Source: JAJDTR01 sp965220415
GTDB taxonomy: Bacteria > Poribacteria > WGA-4E > JAJDTR01
Direction: 5' to 3'
Assembly: GCA_965220415.1 (NCBI GenBank)
Contig: OZ244829.1
Coordinates: 1,116,001-1,180,000, forward strand
Length of the DNA: 64,000 bases
Positions 53,253-62,913 of the stretch are shown piece by piece. Positions within the stretch are counted from its first letter, which is position 1; every line of letters begins with the position of its first letter. Position numbers and translations under genes: made by a program. The notes below the pieces were generated by a model. It was not told the DNA's origin. It did no database searches and saw only the letters and a program-made list of their open reading frames with translations.

Positions 53253-55661
53253 TTACTTCAACCACGACTCCTCGCCTTCGCTTTTGGTTTTGAACTGTTT
53301 GTTATACATGTCTGCGTAGATTCCGTCGACTTCCATCAACTGCTCATGGGTGCCTGTCTCAACAATTCTTCCCTCATTCATCACGACGATCATATCCGCT
53401 TTTAGAACCGTGGAGAGTCTATGCGCAATAACAAACGATGTTCTCGCCTTCATCAAGCGATCTAACGCTTGTTGTATCTCCTCCTCCGATTGCGTGTCCA
53501 AGCTGGAGGTCGCTTCATCGAGAATTAAGATACGCGGATCGCGTAGGAGGGTGCGTGCAATGGATAGGCGTTGCTTTTGGCCACCTGAGAGTCGCATGCC
53601 TCTCTCGCCCACCTTCGTCTCATATCCCTCCGGAAGCTGCTCTACGATAAACTGGTGCGCATTGGCAGCCAACGCCGCATTCACCACCTCTTCATCCGTA
53701 GCATTGGGCTGTCCGAAGCGAATGTTTTCTGCCACGGATCCATCGAACAGAAAGTTTTCCTGCAATACAATTCCCAGTTGGTTACGCAGCGACTTGATAG
53801 TGACATCTTGCAGGTTAAATCCATCAATGTAAATTGAGCCGCTTGTCGGATCATAAAATCTCGCGATGAGGTTCGCTACGGTAGTTTTTCCGCATCCAGA
53901 CGGCCCAACGAAGGCAATCATCATGCCCGGTTGTGCCTCAAGGTTGATGTCGTGCAGCACCGGGTTTTCCGGCTCGTAGCTAAACTGAACGTCCGCAAAC
54001 TTGACATGTCCGCGAATCTCGGGTAAAGCAATAGCATCTTGCGTTTCCTCTACGGTAGGTTCCGAATCCAGCAGCCCGAAGACGCGTTCCGTGGAAACCA
54101 TCGCTTCCTGAATAGTTGCATTGATGTTAATCAAACTCATGATTGGCTGTTGCATTCGTTCAAGGAACACGACGAAAGCAATCATTGATCCCACAGTGAA
54201 ATCCCCTTGCACCACGAGATAACCGCCATACGAGAGCACAACCCCCCTGCCAAGGGTTCGGAGAAAAACTGCGATTCGTTGCATCGCGGTCCGATCCTGC
54301 GTCGCTTTAATTTCCCACTCAAAGGTAGTACGCATATCGCGGAACAGCTTCAGTTCATGATGGCGTTCTCGACCAAAAGCCTTGACTACCTTTGCGCCTG
54401 CGACCGCTTCATACAAACCTGTCGAAATATCCGCCCATTTGTCGCGCCACTGGCGCCAGATCGGACGCAGACGGCGGATAAAGAAGAAATAGTTTCCTAT
54501 AATTAACGGCATAGCCGCCAAGGATAGAAGGGTCAGTTTCCAATGCCAACTGAACATAATGACCAACATCACGATGACGGTCACTATATCGGTGATGATA
54601 TCGATCGAGGTCGTGGTAACTAGCGATCGCAGAGCCGCAACATCCTCTCTCACGCGAGAAAGAATTTGACCAGTGCCTTTAAGATCGTAAAACCGCATGG
54701 ATAACGATTGCAGGTGCGAAAAGACGTGGTTTCTCAGGTCAAACAGGATGCGTTGACTCACCCATGTCATTGAGTAGGTCTGAAGGTAGCGGAGAATGGA
54801 AAGTACGGCAAAAAAAGTGACAATTGTAATCAGTGAGGCAATGAGCCAACCCAAGGGTGTGCGTGTATGCCTTTTACCAAGAACAGTGAACGTGATTGTC
54901 CCTGGGTAAATTTTGAGTTCTCCCTCGTGAACGATGAGCTTGTCTCCATCTCGTAAAGCCGTGTGGTACTTGCCATCGTCATTGATAGTCCACTCAACGT
55001 TGTCCTCGTCACTCGCAAAAGTAGCCCGAGGAGAGAGAAGAACACCGTGATCCTTCAGCTGTTGGCGCCACTCATCGGGCACGTTGAAAGTGATTGTTCC
55101 CGCGGGCGCTTCAAACCTACCTTGGTAGACGACGAGTTTGTCTTCATCGGGCAGAATCGTGTAGTCTTTGCCATTGTCGTGGATTGTCCAACCGTTGTGG
55201 TCGTCGCTGGCTGCAATGGTAGCTTCTTCAGAGAGAAGAACATCGGAATCTCTTAGTTGACGGTCCCACTCTTCCGGAACTTCGCCAAGCTTTGACTTCA
55301 TCTCGAACACATTTCGTCCAATTGCGTACTGTTCCCCCGTCTCGTTATCGATGAGCTTCCACCTGCGTCCCGCTTTTTCAATTGATACTGTGGTGTCTCG
55401 TGACAGCAAAATCCATTCAGACTCGAGGCGACGCAATAGTTCATCCGAAAGCCTTTGACTTGTGTCTAAATCGTTTTGATGAATTAAATCGATGCTTGCC
55501 AGTGGATCTCTAGAGCGCAGCAAAATGCGGTCAATGATGAACTTCTGCATTAAGGGCATGAATAGCCCTGCTTGTCCCAACAGGAGAATGAGCAGGAAGA
55601 CAAGACTCAGTCTGAAGAGATAGGGGCGTGCATATTTAAGTAATCTCAGGAAGTAGTTCAT
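53253..55661 (-). CDS. MsbA/LmrA-type ABC exporter with a duplicated extracytoplasmic insert
   Basis: 802 residues; the usual half-transporter is about 580-600. The extra is a roughly 220-residue insert between TM1 (about 15-38) and TM2 (about 270-290). It contains two tandem ~66-residue modules (129-194 and 195-261), each 'P-E/D-EW..QL.D..VLLS..AT...W.I.D.GK...L.D.DKL.V..G.......TITF', and a more degenerate third (80-128). The remaining helices and the ATPase are normal: Walker A GPSGCGKTT, signature LSGGQKQRLS, Walker B ILILDEATSSLD, H-loop FVIAHRLS. It should export lipid or peptide cargo. The insert would lie outside the cytoplasm and may select cargo or contact a partner. Good ggag site before the ATG. 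Confidence 0.93.
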   Translation of the reverse strand: MNYFLRLLKYARPYLFRLSLVFLLILLLGQAGLFMPLMQKFIIDRILLRSRDPLASIDLIHQNDLDTSQRLSDELLRRLESEWILLSRDTTVSIEKAGRRWKLIDNETGEQYAIGRNVFEMKSKLGEVPEEWDRQLRDSDVLLSEEATIAASDDHNGWTIHDNGKDYTILPDEDKLVVYQGRFEAPAGTITFNVPDEWRQQLKDHGVLLSPRATFASDEDNVEWTINDDGKYHTALRDGDKLIVHEGELKIYPGTITFTVLGKRHTRTPLGWLIASLITIVTFFAVLSILRYLQTYSMTWVSQRILFDLRNHVFSHLQSLSMRFYDLKGTGQILSRVREDVAALRSLVTTTSIDIITDIVTVIVMLVIMFSWHWKLTLLSLAAMPLIIGNYFFFIRRLRPIWRQWRDKWADISTGLYEAVAGAKVVKAFGRERHHELKLFRDMRTTFEWEIKATQDRTAMQRIAVFLRTLGRGVVLSYGGYLVVQGDFTVGSMIAFVVFLERMQQPIMSLININATIQEAMVSTERVFGLLDSEPTVEETQDAIALPEIRGHVKFADVQFSYEPENPVLHDINLEAQPGMMIAFVGPSGCGKTTVANLIARFYDPTSGSIYIDGFNLQDVTIKSLRNQLGIVLQENFLFDGSVAENIRFGQPNATDEEVVNAALAANAHQFIVEQLPEGYETKVGERGMRLSGGQKQRLSIARTLLRDPRILILDEATSSLDTQSEEEIQQALDRLMKARTSFVIAHRLSTVLKADMIVVMNEGRIVETGTHEQLMEVDGIYADMYNKQFKTKSEGEESWLK

Positions 55662-55919
55662 GTGCGACTCCGTTTATGTCGAATAAAGGAATCCGAGGAC
55701 ATGATGATTCGAAGATTGGGACGCTTTGAGTGGATATTTCGCGGTTTCGGCAGGTACTAAGAGAGTTGCCGCAGCGATTTCAGGTAGGTAAAGATACTGT
55801 CTAATCGCCCTCAGCGAACATGGAGCTATCATCGAAATTCTCCTCCGAAGAAAGGAAAGACTGGCACGTTGATGATTGCCAATCTTTCCGGTGGCGAATC
55901 TTCGTTCAATGAAATGCTT
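55662..55919. other. 258-bp spacer
   Basis: Between two minus-strand genes. Nothing recognised; it should hold the ABC exporter promoter. Confidence 0.4.
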
Positions 55920-57029
55920 TCACATCTTCATCTTTTCGCTAATCTGGAGGATTTTCTCAATCTCAGAGATGGCTTTCGTTTCTGCTCGGACGATTCTCAA
56001 GAGCACTTTAATCGCCAATCGACATTTCGGTTTGAACTCTTTAATCACGGGTTGCCTGCTTGTCGACCGGGGTTGAATGAACATCGGCGCTTGGATGCGA
56101 AAAAGACTGGAGACACTTGTCCGGGCTTTCGAACGCTCGTCTGAAGACAACTCCGTATTTAGCGATGTATCTGCCGAGGGCAGAACTGTCTGGAGCCTGC
56201 CGAGCAGCGCGCCCACTTTGCGGTACGAAGCTATCGCTCGGTCCAGGTGTTCCAGCTCCTCATCCTCGAAGTTTTCACGGACCAAATCAAGATATTCGAC
56301 TGTCAATTGCCGTGTGCTGATGGCTTGCGAGATCGGACGAGCATTCCACCGGGCGATTCGACCCACGTCGTGCAGCGTCAGCGGTTTTCTTCGTGAGAGC
56401 ATGCCGCTCAACTGCGCGATGAGTTCGTTGTAAGCCGCAAGCCCCATTGCACAACCCTGAACTTTTTGCCTGGCGCGCATCATCTTCTTGGCGCCTCTCA
56501 AGGCACCTAGCGCGGCTTCACGCGGCTTTGGTTCGCGCTCGCGATCGCCAATCACGAACTGATAATAGCCTTTGGGACCCAGCTCTAGAAAACCACTATC
56601 GGGCTGCCATTTGGTGTGCAGGTCATCCGCACTTAACTCATACCGGTATCCATTTTGACAGACAAGCCGTCCGGGAGTCGTGTGTTTGCTGACGAACGGA
56701 CAAGAGTCCGTGAACGGTATTAGCGCAGGCTTGCCTGTGTGGATGTTGTCTTGAAGCCGTTCCGACGCGGATTGGTAGGTTTCGTCGTGTGCGACTTCAT
56801 GTTGATATCCAAGTGACCTACATGCCACACGTAACGGGTTGTGAAAGAAGGTTTTCATTCCCGCTTCGGGGTCAGAACGATTATAAAGGAATCGGAAGGC
56901 TTCCCCGGATACGCCCATGACATACGCGAACGGGACGTCTTCGCCACGATGTTTCAGGGCTTCGTGAAGGGTGTGCACATAGTTGACAGGCTCGGCTGAA
57001 GAGATTAGCGGTTCGATTGTTTGATCCAT
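55920..57029 (-). CDS. BtrH-N-like (butirosin BtrH N-terminal) protein
   Basis: 369 residues from the ATG at 57029; a GTG at 57056 adds nine residues. The N-terminal ~170 residues resemble the BtrH_N domain family ('YVHTLHEALKHRGEDVPFAY', VMGVSGEAFRFLYN), cysteine-protease-like acyltransferase or peptidase folds. The usual first catalytic cysteine is not visible at 'NYVHTL', so activity is doubtful. The rest is helical. A minus-strand sigma-54 promoter lies 263 bp upstream, with paired activator-type palindromes further up at 57653-57702. So it is likely controlled by one of the adjacent sigma-54 activators, most plausibly the 57964-59874 product. Confidence 0.5.
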   Translation of the reverse strand: MDQTIEPLISSAEPVNYVHTLHEALKHRGEDVPFAYVMGVSGEAFRFLYNRSDPEAGMKTFFHNPLRVACRSLGYQHEVAHDETYQSASERLQDNIHTGKPALIPFTDSCPFVSKHTTPGRLVCQNGYRYELSADDLHTKWQPDSGFLELGPKGYYQFVIGDREREPKPREAALGALRGAKKMMRARQKVQGCAMGLAAYNELIAQLSGMLSRRKPLTLHDVGRIARWNARPISQAISTRQLTVEYLDLVRENFEDEELEHLDRAIASYRKVGALLGRLQTVLPSADTSLNTELSSDERSKARTSVSSLFRIQAPMFIQPRSTSRQPVIKEFKPKCRLAIKVLLRIVRAETKAISEIEKILQISEKMKM

Positions 57030-57086
57030 TTTCCTTATCAACTCCGTTTTCCTCACTTCAATGTGTCTGCTGTGTAAAACTTATAC

Positions 57087-57187
57087 GATTTCAAAATCTA
57101 AATGTTACAGCCAATTCGGGACGCGCAATGAATTGCGCTACTACGAACCCCCGGTTTTTGTAACTTATGGAATACGAATTGGTATTA
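57087..57187. repeat. Palindromic repeat, family MITE-4 (copy 2)
   Basis: Matches 1300-1400: gttacagcc at 57104, inner gcgcaatgaattgcgc, and ggtttttgtaac ending at 57164. It lies in the leader between the sigma-54 promoter and the BtrH-N-like gene, so it would be transcribed as a hairpin. Confidence 0.65.
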
Positions 57188-57291
57188 CCTGCTGAGAGTT
57201 ACGAACACAGGTTGTGCAAGCGTATTGTTGGTTACCAATCTGCCATTTCAACTATTTCTGTTTAGACAGTGGGCAACTTCCAGACTGCTCT

Positions 57292-57309
57292 AGCATAAAG
57301 TGTGCCAAC
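57292..57309 (-). promoter_or_regulatory. Sigma-54 (-24/-12) promoter for the BtrH-N-like gene
   Basis: Minus strand: TTGGCACACTTTATGCTA. GG (57305-57306) and GC (57293-57294) are exactly 10 bases apart. It is almost identical to the promoter at 51886-51903. Confidence 0.8.
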
Positions 57310-57652
57310 TGAATTGAGACATCGGCGCGCTTGGTTTCTATCTTCTGCACCTACAGATATTACGTACATTGGAAGTTAACTTGGTTTAGACGTTTTCAGG
57401 CAGATATCGAACGTACGAAGCAACGGCGAGCGAAGGTCAAGTGGTAGACAAATGTCGCGGCAATGCGCGTCAACTGGCGGGAAATCGCGAAGAGGAAACG
57501 CTGAATCAATGAATCATAAGTCAATGTTGCATTGATTTCACTAATACCGATACTTCGATTTTCTTAACTTGGAATATGGCTGCAGAGTGGAAGGGTTAGG
57601 TAAGTTAATCACGATGGCTGCTCAGGCAGCATACGGCGATAGTATGCAGACG

Positions 57653-57702
57653 TGTCACATTTTGTAACACAATCTTCTTTTGAAGTGACACATTTTGTTA
57701 CA
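57653..57702. promoter_or_regulatory. Paired palindromic activator-type sites
   Basis: TGTCACATTTTGTAACA at 57653-57669 and TGACACATTTTGTTACA at 57686-57702. Centre-to-centre spacing is 33 bp, about three helical turns. They are about 350-400 bp upstream of the 57292 promoter. They differ from the TGTCCC sites near 52 kb, implying a different activator. Confidence 0.65.
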
Positions 57703-57963
57703 GACGGAAAATACACTGACGCTCGTTTTTGAAATACCAAGCGTCAATATAAGTGTATCTTCTTCGGAAGCGGATAGAATAGATGGGACGATTGGAAGGA
57801 ATTCCTGCTGCGCCTTTTACAGTCCGAAGGACGGCTGCTATTCTGCTTTCATAAATAGCCGACATTGAAGAGCCAAGTGGCACACTGACTTGCCGCTCCA
57901 TTCAATAATGCAATCCAAACATGAAGCCTATCTCAATCGCGACTTACGCATTTTCCCGCCGTG

Positions 57964-59874
57964 TCAATCTTCGTCAAGCAAGCTATACTGCTTCAATTTC
58001 CTATGGATTGTGGCTCGGCTGATTCCGAGCGCATGTGCGGATTTTGTTATACTATTGTCAGTGACCTCCAGCGCGTGAATCAGCGAGTGTTTCTCAACTT
58101 CCCCCAGTGGAATGATTTCTCTTGTCAAGTTGGAACGTTCGTTTCCGTATACCTGCTTTGTAGTTACATCGGAATTGATGTGTGTCGGAAGGCTGGTTTC
58201 CTGAATTACAGCGGTTTTCTCCAAGAGAACGGCACGCTCCATAGCGTTTTCCAGTTCACGCACATTTCCGGGCCAATCATGACCGATCAATATGTACAAC
58301 GCTTTGCTGGAGATTTCACGTATCGATTTGTCCACGTTTGCAGCGTGCTTTTTCAAAAAATGATTAGCCAACAGAGCAACATCTTCGATTCGCTCTCTCA
58401 GTGATGGAATCACCATTGGAAATGCCGCAATGCGATAGAAAAGATCCTCGCGAAATTCGCCAGATTTGACTGCGGCTTCAAGGTCTTTATTGGTTGCCGC
58501 AATCACGCGAATGTCTATATGGACATTCGTTGTACCGCCCACGCGCTGGATTTCCCGTTCCTGTAGCACCCTTAACAATTTGGCTTGCAGCGCGGGTTGC
58601 ATTTCTCCAATCTCGTCTAAGAAGATTGTGCCGCCGTGGGCGCTTTCGAATTTTCCAATTCGTCGCGTTGATGCACCTGTAAACGCGCCGCGTTCATGCC
58701 CAAAAAGTTCACTTTCTATGAGGGTCTCCGGAATGGCGGCGCAATCAACGGCGACAAATGGCCCCGCTTTACGTCGACTGTTGAAGTGGATTGATTTGGC
58801 GACGAGTTCCTTGCCGGTGCCGCTTTCTCCTCGGATAAGCACCGTGATATTGCTTTCGGCTGCCTGTTGCATCAAGGCAAATACGTCCTGCATCTTCTTG
58901 CTTTTGCCGATAATTCCGTCAAGCGAATAAACTGTTTCAAGTTCGTTACGTAGTCGAAGAACCTCGGCTTTCATCTGTTCAATCTCCAGCTCCTTGGACA
59001 TATCGCGATAAACGACAATCTTTCCTATAACATCTTTTTGGCTGTCACGGACTGGAGCTTCCATTTGATAAAACAGTTTACGTTGCGATCCGCGACTTCC
59101 AGTTATTACTTCGACTACATCGCCTCTACTCTCTGAAAACGAACCTTTCTCAGAGTCAAGGAGATCCGGAATTTGAAAACGCTCGTTGACGCACGCTCTG
59201 AGTTCTCTCGGTGACTTCTGCTTCAGTTCTTCTTCCGTCAAATCAAATAGACCCTCGTACCACTGATTGGCAAATAGTAGCCTACCACTGATATCGAACA
59301 TTCCGATGGCGTCGCCCGTGGAATCGAGGACAGCTTCCAATCGCTGATTGCTGTCGGTAAGCTGTCGGCGTTTCTCTGCCAATTCCTGTTCAACATTCCA
59401 CTTTTCGACGAGGGAAAGCGTTATCTGCTGAATTTCCTCGCGCGCGAACGGCTTTCTGATATACAGCAACTTATGCAGCAATTCCATGTCGCGCACAATC
59501 TCTGAAAGAGATTTGTCAGTGTAAGCAGTCATGATCACAATCTCAATATCTTTCTCGATCTGCCTAATCATTCGCGTGGTTTCGATTCCGTCAATGCCCG
59601 GAGGCATCCTCACGTCAATGTGGGCGACGGCGATAGGGCGATTCGATTCTTTTCCTGCTTTAACAATCTCGTAGGCTTCTTCCCCGCCTCTCGCATGAAA
59701 AAGCTCAAACTCCGGTAGGAAGTTATCATCCACCTCGGAAATAAACGACTTCGCCAGTTCGTCGGTCGAGGCGCCTGATAAGCTAGGTTTCAGAATCTCC
59801 TCGAAATCGTCATGAATCTCTTCCTGATCATCAACGATGAGAACGCGATTGTTCCAACCGTCCCTCGATTCCAT
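57964..59874 (-). CDS. REC-PAS-AAA+-Fis sigma-54 activator
   Basis: 636 residues. A long REC domain (about 10-150; D87 in AVAHIDVRMPPG), a PAS domain (about 180-300; 'AIGMFDISGRLLFANQWYEG'), AAA+ (about 330-560; Walker A GESGTGKE, canonical GERGAFTGAST region GAFTGA, Walker B GGTIFLDEIGEM) and a Fis-type HTH (TDNSITKSAHALGISRATIH). The REC domain has an unusual insert of about 30 residues before its D. A hybrid kinase that could phosphorylate it (60549-62597) is encoded 674 bp upstream on the same strand, with a MITE-1 between. Good gaggaag site before the ATG at 59874. Confidence 0.94.
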   Translation of the reverse strand: MESRDGWNNRVLIVDDQEEIHDDFEEILKPSLSGASTDELAKSFISEVDDNFLPEFELFHARGGEEAYEIVKAGKESNRPIAVAHIDVRMPPGIDGIETTRMIRQIEKDIEIVIMTAYTDKSLSEIVRDMELLHKLLYIRKPFAREEIQQITLSLVEKWNVEQELAEKRRQLTDSNQRLEAVLDSTGDAIGMFDISGRLLFANQWYEGLFDLTEEELKQKSPRELRACVNERFQIPDLLDSEKGSFSESRGDVVEVITGSRGSQRKLFYQMEAPVRDSQKDVIGKIVVYRDMSKELEIEQMKAEVLRLRNELETVYSLDGIIGKSKKMQDVFALMQQAAESNITVLIRGESGTGKELVAKSIHFNSRRKAGPFVAVDCAAIPETLIESELFGHERGAFTGASTRRIGKFESAHGGTIFLDEIGEMQPALQAKLLRVLQEREIQRVGGTTNVHIDIRVIAATNKDLEAAVKSGEFREDLFYRIAAFPMVIPSLRERIEDVALLANHFLKKHAANVDKSIREISSKALYILIGHDWPGNVRELENAMERAVLLEKTAVIQETSLPTHINSDVTTKQVYGNERSNLTREIIPLGEVEKHSLIHALEVTDNSITKSAHALGISRATIHRKLKQYSLLDED

Positions 59875-59933
59875 TAAACTTCCTCGCAGTTTTGGTTATG
59901 CAACCGGCGATGCAATAAAGGGCTTTCGCATTT

Positions 59934-60247
59934 AGAACCTGTTTGAAAAGTCGGTATCAGAGCCATATTCAGTCATTTGAAGATAGTTTTTTCATGTTGT
60001 TGTGATTGCCCGCTATATACCTGTGGGATCTCTATCGCGCTCCCTGTTCAGTCGCTTGATCCCCGCTGGCGCTTGGATGTGCGGGATTTCGGTGTTTCTA
60101 CACACCTTCAAGATCTCTATCGCACTCGCTATTCACTCGTTTGATCCCCTCCGGGGCTTTTAGAGGCTGGTGCGCAGGGGATTTCTATCGCCCGCGCTAT
60201 CCGCTTGGTTGATCGCACCCTACAAATGTACTTTTCAAACAGGCTCT
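59934..60247 (+). repeat. MITE-1 copy, longest
   Basis: 314 bp. Ends agaacctgtttgaaaagt and acttttcaaacaggctct are near-perfect inverted repeats of about 16 bp, the clearest of the family. Three core units lie inside (60025-60064, 60112-60150, 60178-60215). Confidence 0.88.
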
Positions 60248-60485
60248 TAGCTTGACTTTGTACAAAAGTACAACGATTAGATCGTACGGAAAGCCGCGCA
60301 AAACCAACACCGTAGGCGGGACATCTTGCCCCGCTGCGATGGCACTAGAAACCGCTGAGACTTTTTCAATGGTCTACCAAATAGGCCAGATGGCTAAAAT
60401 CTCCCCCGGTGTTCTTCAGCGTTTGAGCGACACCATTTGTTGTATCGCTCAAATGTACAAAGTCGAGCTTAGCATCTCGCATTAG
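60248..60485. repeat. Inverted-repeat segment with a doubtful ORF
   Basis: tagcttgactttgtaca (from 60248) and tgtacaaagtcgagctta (to about 60474) are inverted repeats of about 17 bp enclosing a 77-codon plus-strand frame (60252-60485, starts MTLYKSTTIRSYGKPRKTN). The frame has no good ribosome binding site. It could be another small mobile element next to the MITE-1. Confidence 0.4.
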
Positions 60486-60548
60486 CGTAATGAGTCGCAA
60501 ATTCATGCACGTCTTAAACATCTATCGGCGTTAGTTCCAATTTGCTAA

Positions 60549-62597
60549 TCATGGCGTAATTGTGGACATTGGTAGGATGACCCGCATAGTTGTCCCTTTT
60601 CCGATTCCGTCGCTTAGCGGGTGAATTTTCCCGCCTGAGCCGATGACGAAATTCGCAATTGAATGAAGACCGAGACCGCTCCCCGATTCTTTGGTCGTAT
60701 AGCCGGCACCAAAAATAACCTTGAATTTTCTCTTTTCAATACCGATTCCGTTGTCAACAACTTCTAGCGTAAGAAAACCCGGTTGGATAAAAGATCTCAC
60801 TTTGATACTGGGTGCTGCACTTAACCCGCTCGATTCAGCGAGTTCGTCTATAGCCTCGATTGAGTTCTTGATCAAGTTGACCAACATTTGGTGAAATTGG
60901 CTCTCCTGAATTCGGATCTCTCTCGGTGCATTTTCGCAATCAACATGAACCTCAATGTCTCGCTTCTTAATCGATTCTTGGAGTACCTTAACCGCATCCG
61001 CAACAGCCTCTCGAAGATTGATATCTTTACGATCGACACCTCGTCGCCCAAGCGACTTCTGCATACGCACAATATCAGCAATATGTTCAACCCTATCACC
61101 GACGCGAGCGACAGTTTTTCTCAACTTTTTATTCTGTTTTGCAAAGTCATCGGCGAGCGCTATGATGAAAGGTGCCACCTGTTTGCCCTGTGGATCGTTT
61201 TCTACGTAATTCGCCAAATCACCCTGATTTGTTTTCACCGCATCCGCAAGCGCGTGGAGGCGCCCCATTAATTTATTTCTTACCAAGTGCCCGTGAATTG
61301 TTCCTATCCCTATCGTCACACTGTTAATCGCATTGCCAATATTATGAAGGATGGTGTCTACGACTTCCAGTCTTCCTCGCGAGTATGCCTGAGCCAGCGC
61401 CTCCTCAGCTTGCTTGCGCTCGGTAATATCGCGAAAAACAACAACCCCACCTTTCGGCACACCCGATTCCTCATGCAACGGCCTCCCGCTAGCGCTGATA
61501 TAGACGCCATCAGGCACTTTAGGATTACACACATACATCTCAACTTCATCCGATGCTTCACCTCTGATTGCGCGTACCAAAGGAAGCTCCTCTGTCGCAA
61601 AAGGCGTAACGCGATCGGGCGAAAACAATCCATACCTTTCCGGCCACTGATCGGGCGACGCATCTGTTTCGCTCATCCCGATAATCCGCTCTGCATTCGG
61701 ATTAAAGAGCATGAATTCCCCGCTTTCATTGGCAACGACAACGCCATCGCCGATGCTATCGAAGATGGATTGCATGATTTGGGTTTGATTACGCAGCGTA
61801 TTGGCAGTTTGCTTCAGTTTGTCTTCGGCTCGCTTGCGCTTTGTAATATCGCGGAAGACCAGTACGACACCGATGATGTTGTTCCGGTCATCTCTGAGAG
61901 GTGCAGCGTTGTAATCAATCGGCGTTTCTCGCCCAACCTTGGAAATAAGCGTGGTATGGCGATCTGTTCGACCAACGATGGTTCCTTTATGGAGCGCGTC
62001 CATAACGTGGCGTTGGATTGGTACGCTAGTTTTTTCAGTTATAACGTTAAAGATTTCGGCAAGGTATTTCCCTGAAATCTCCTCTAATCGCCAGCCTGTC
62101 AATACCTCGGCAACCGGGTTCATAAAAGTCACCAATCCGCCTTCGTCCATTGCGATTACAGCATCGCCGATACTTCTGAGGATGGTTGATAGCCACTGCT
62201 CCCTTTCCCTGAAACGCCGTTCCGTTTCATGTCTGTAAAGGGCAATCTCGATGTTGAGGTGCAATCGTCTTTCTTCAACGGGTTTAAGAACATAGCCGAA
62301 TGGTTCGGTTATCTTTGCCCGCTTCAACAGGTCTTCGTTTGCCCGATCAGTGAGATATACCACAGGAATGTTGGAGCGGTTCTGTATCTGTTCGCCCGTC
62401 GCTACACCATCCATTTCACCCTTCAAAGTGATGTCAATTAACGCTAAATCCGGACGAGTCTTTACCGCTCTTTGTACTGCTTCTTCTCCGGTGCGCACAA
62501 CACTTGAAGGCTCGTACCCCAAGGTTTCTAGCAGTTCTACGACATAAGTGGCGACACTACTTTCATCTTCAACGACCAGTATCTTTGCGCCTGCCAT
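60549..62597 (-). CDS. Hybrid histidine kinase: REC-PAS-PAS-kinase
   Basis: 682 residues. REC at 1-120 (D55 in LALIDITLKG); two PAS domains (about 135-260 and 275-395, each ended by a 'VVFRDITERKQAEE'-type linker); then a dimerisation region with 'VDTILHNIGNAINSVTIGIG' near 410-428 (putative phospho-His in a HNIGN variant box) and an ATPase domain with NLIKNSIEAIDE (N), DNGIGIEKR (G1) and 'GSGLGLHSIANFV' (G2). No membrane helix, so it is cytosolic. It probably phosphorylates the sigma-54 activator at 57964-59874. gagga site before the ATG. Confidence 0.93.
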   Translation of the reverse strand: MAGAKILVVEDESSVATYVVELLETLGYEPSSVVRTGEEAVQRAVKTRPDLALIDITLKGEMDGVATGEQIQNRSNIPVVYLTDRANEDLLKRAKITEPFGYVLKPVEERRLHLNIEIALYRHETERRFREREQWLSTILRSIGDAVIAMDEGGLVTFMNPVAEVLTGWRLEEISGKYLAEIFNVITEKTSVPIQRHVMDALHKGTIVGRTDRHTTLISKVGRETPIDYNAAPLRDDRNNIIGVVLVFRDITKRKRAEDKLKQTANTLRNQTQIMQSIFDSIGDGVVVANESGEFMLFNPNAERIIGMSETDASPDQWPERYGLFSPDRVTPFATEELPLVRAIRGEASDEVEMYVCNPKVPDGVYISASGRPLHEESGVPKGGVVVFRDITERKQAEEALAQAYSRGRLEVVDTILHNIGNAINSVTIGIGTIHGHLVRNKLMGRLHALADAVKTNQGDLANYVENDPQGKQVAPFIIALADDFAKQNKKLRKTVARVGDRVEHIADIVRMQKSLGRRGVDRKDINLREAVADAVKVLQESIKKRDIEVHVDCENAPREIRIQESQFHQMLVNLIKNSIEAIDELAESSGLSAAPSIKVRSFIQPGFLTLEVVDNGIGIEKRKFKVIFGAGYTTKESGSGLGLHSIANFVIGSGGKIHPLSDGIGKGTTMRVILPMSTITP

Positions 62598-62683
62598 TGC
62601 ATCTTCTCCTCGCTGACGGTAGGAATCATCGGACGTTCCAATGCGCCGTATCGGCTAACGAAGTCTTTTTTCCCCGATGCTAA

Positions 62684-62847
62684 CTATACTCTGCGTTGGG
62701 TATTATTGAGCTTTTTTCCAGTGATAATTGCTTCTAATAGGACTTACGCGGCACCAGCAGGTCGGGAATCGGAGTTCCCTCGTACAAGGAGCGCGACCTC
62801 GAGATCGCTCCTACAGAAGACGCAATTTCTGACAGCGCGGAGTATAG
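62684..62847. repeat. MITE-2 copy, best ends
   Basis: 164 bp with inverted ends ctatactctgcg (62684-62695) and cgcggagtatag (62836-62847). Inner hairpins gggaatcggagttccc and gcgacctcgagatcgc. Nearly identical to 34758-34922. Confidence 0.85.
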
Positions 62848-62913
62848 GTTCTGTTGACCTTTCATAGCGACCCGATAATCGAGAGGTATGTACACACGAA
62901 TGGTTCTTCGTAG

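Noticed and set aside
57879..57897. TGGCAC...TTGCC on the plus strand, 180 bp after the 57653-57702 dyads
   Set aside because: The GG-GC spacing is 11, not 10, and no plus-strand gene follows.
60252..60485. 77-codon plus-strand frame as a real gene
   Set aside because: No good ribosome binding site, no recognisable family, and it is enclosed by inverted repeats.
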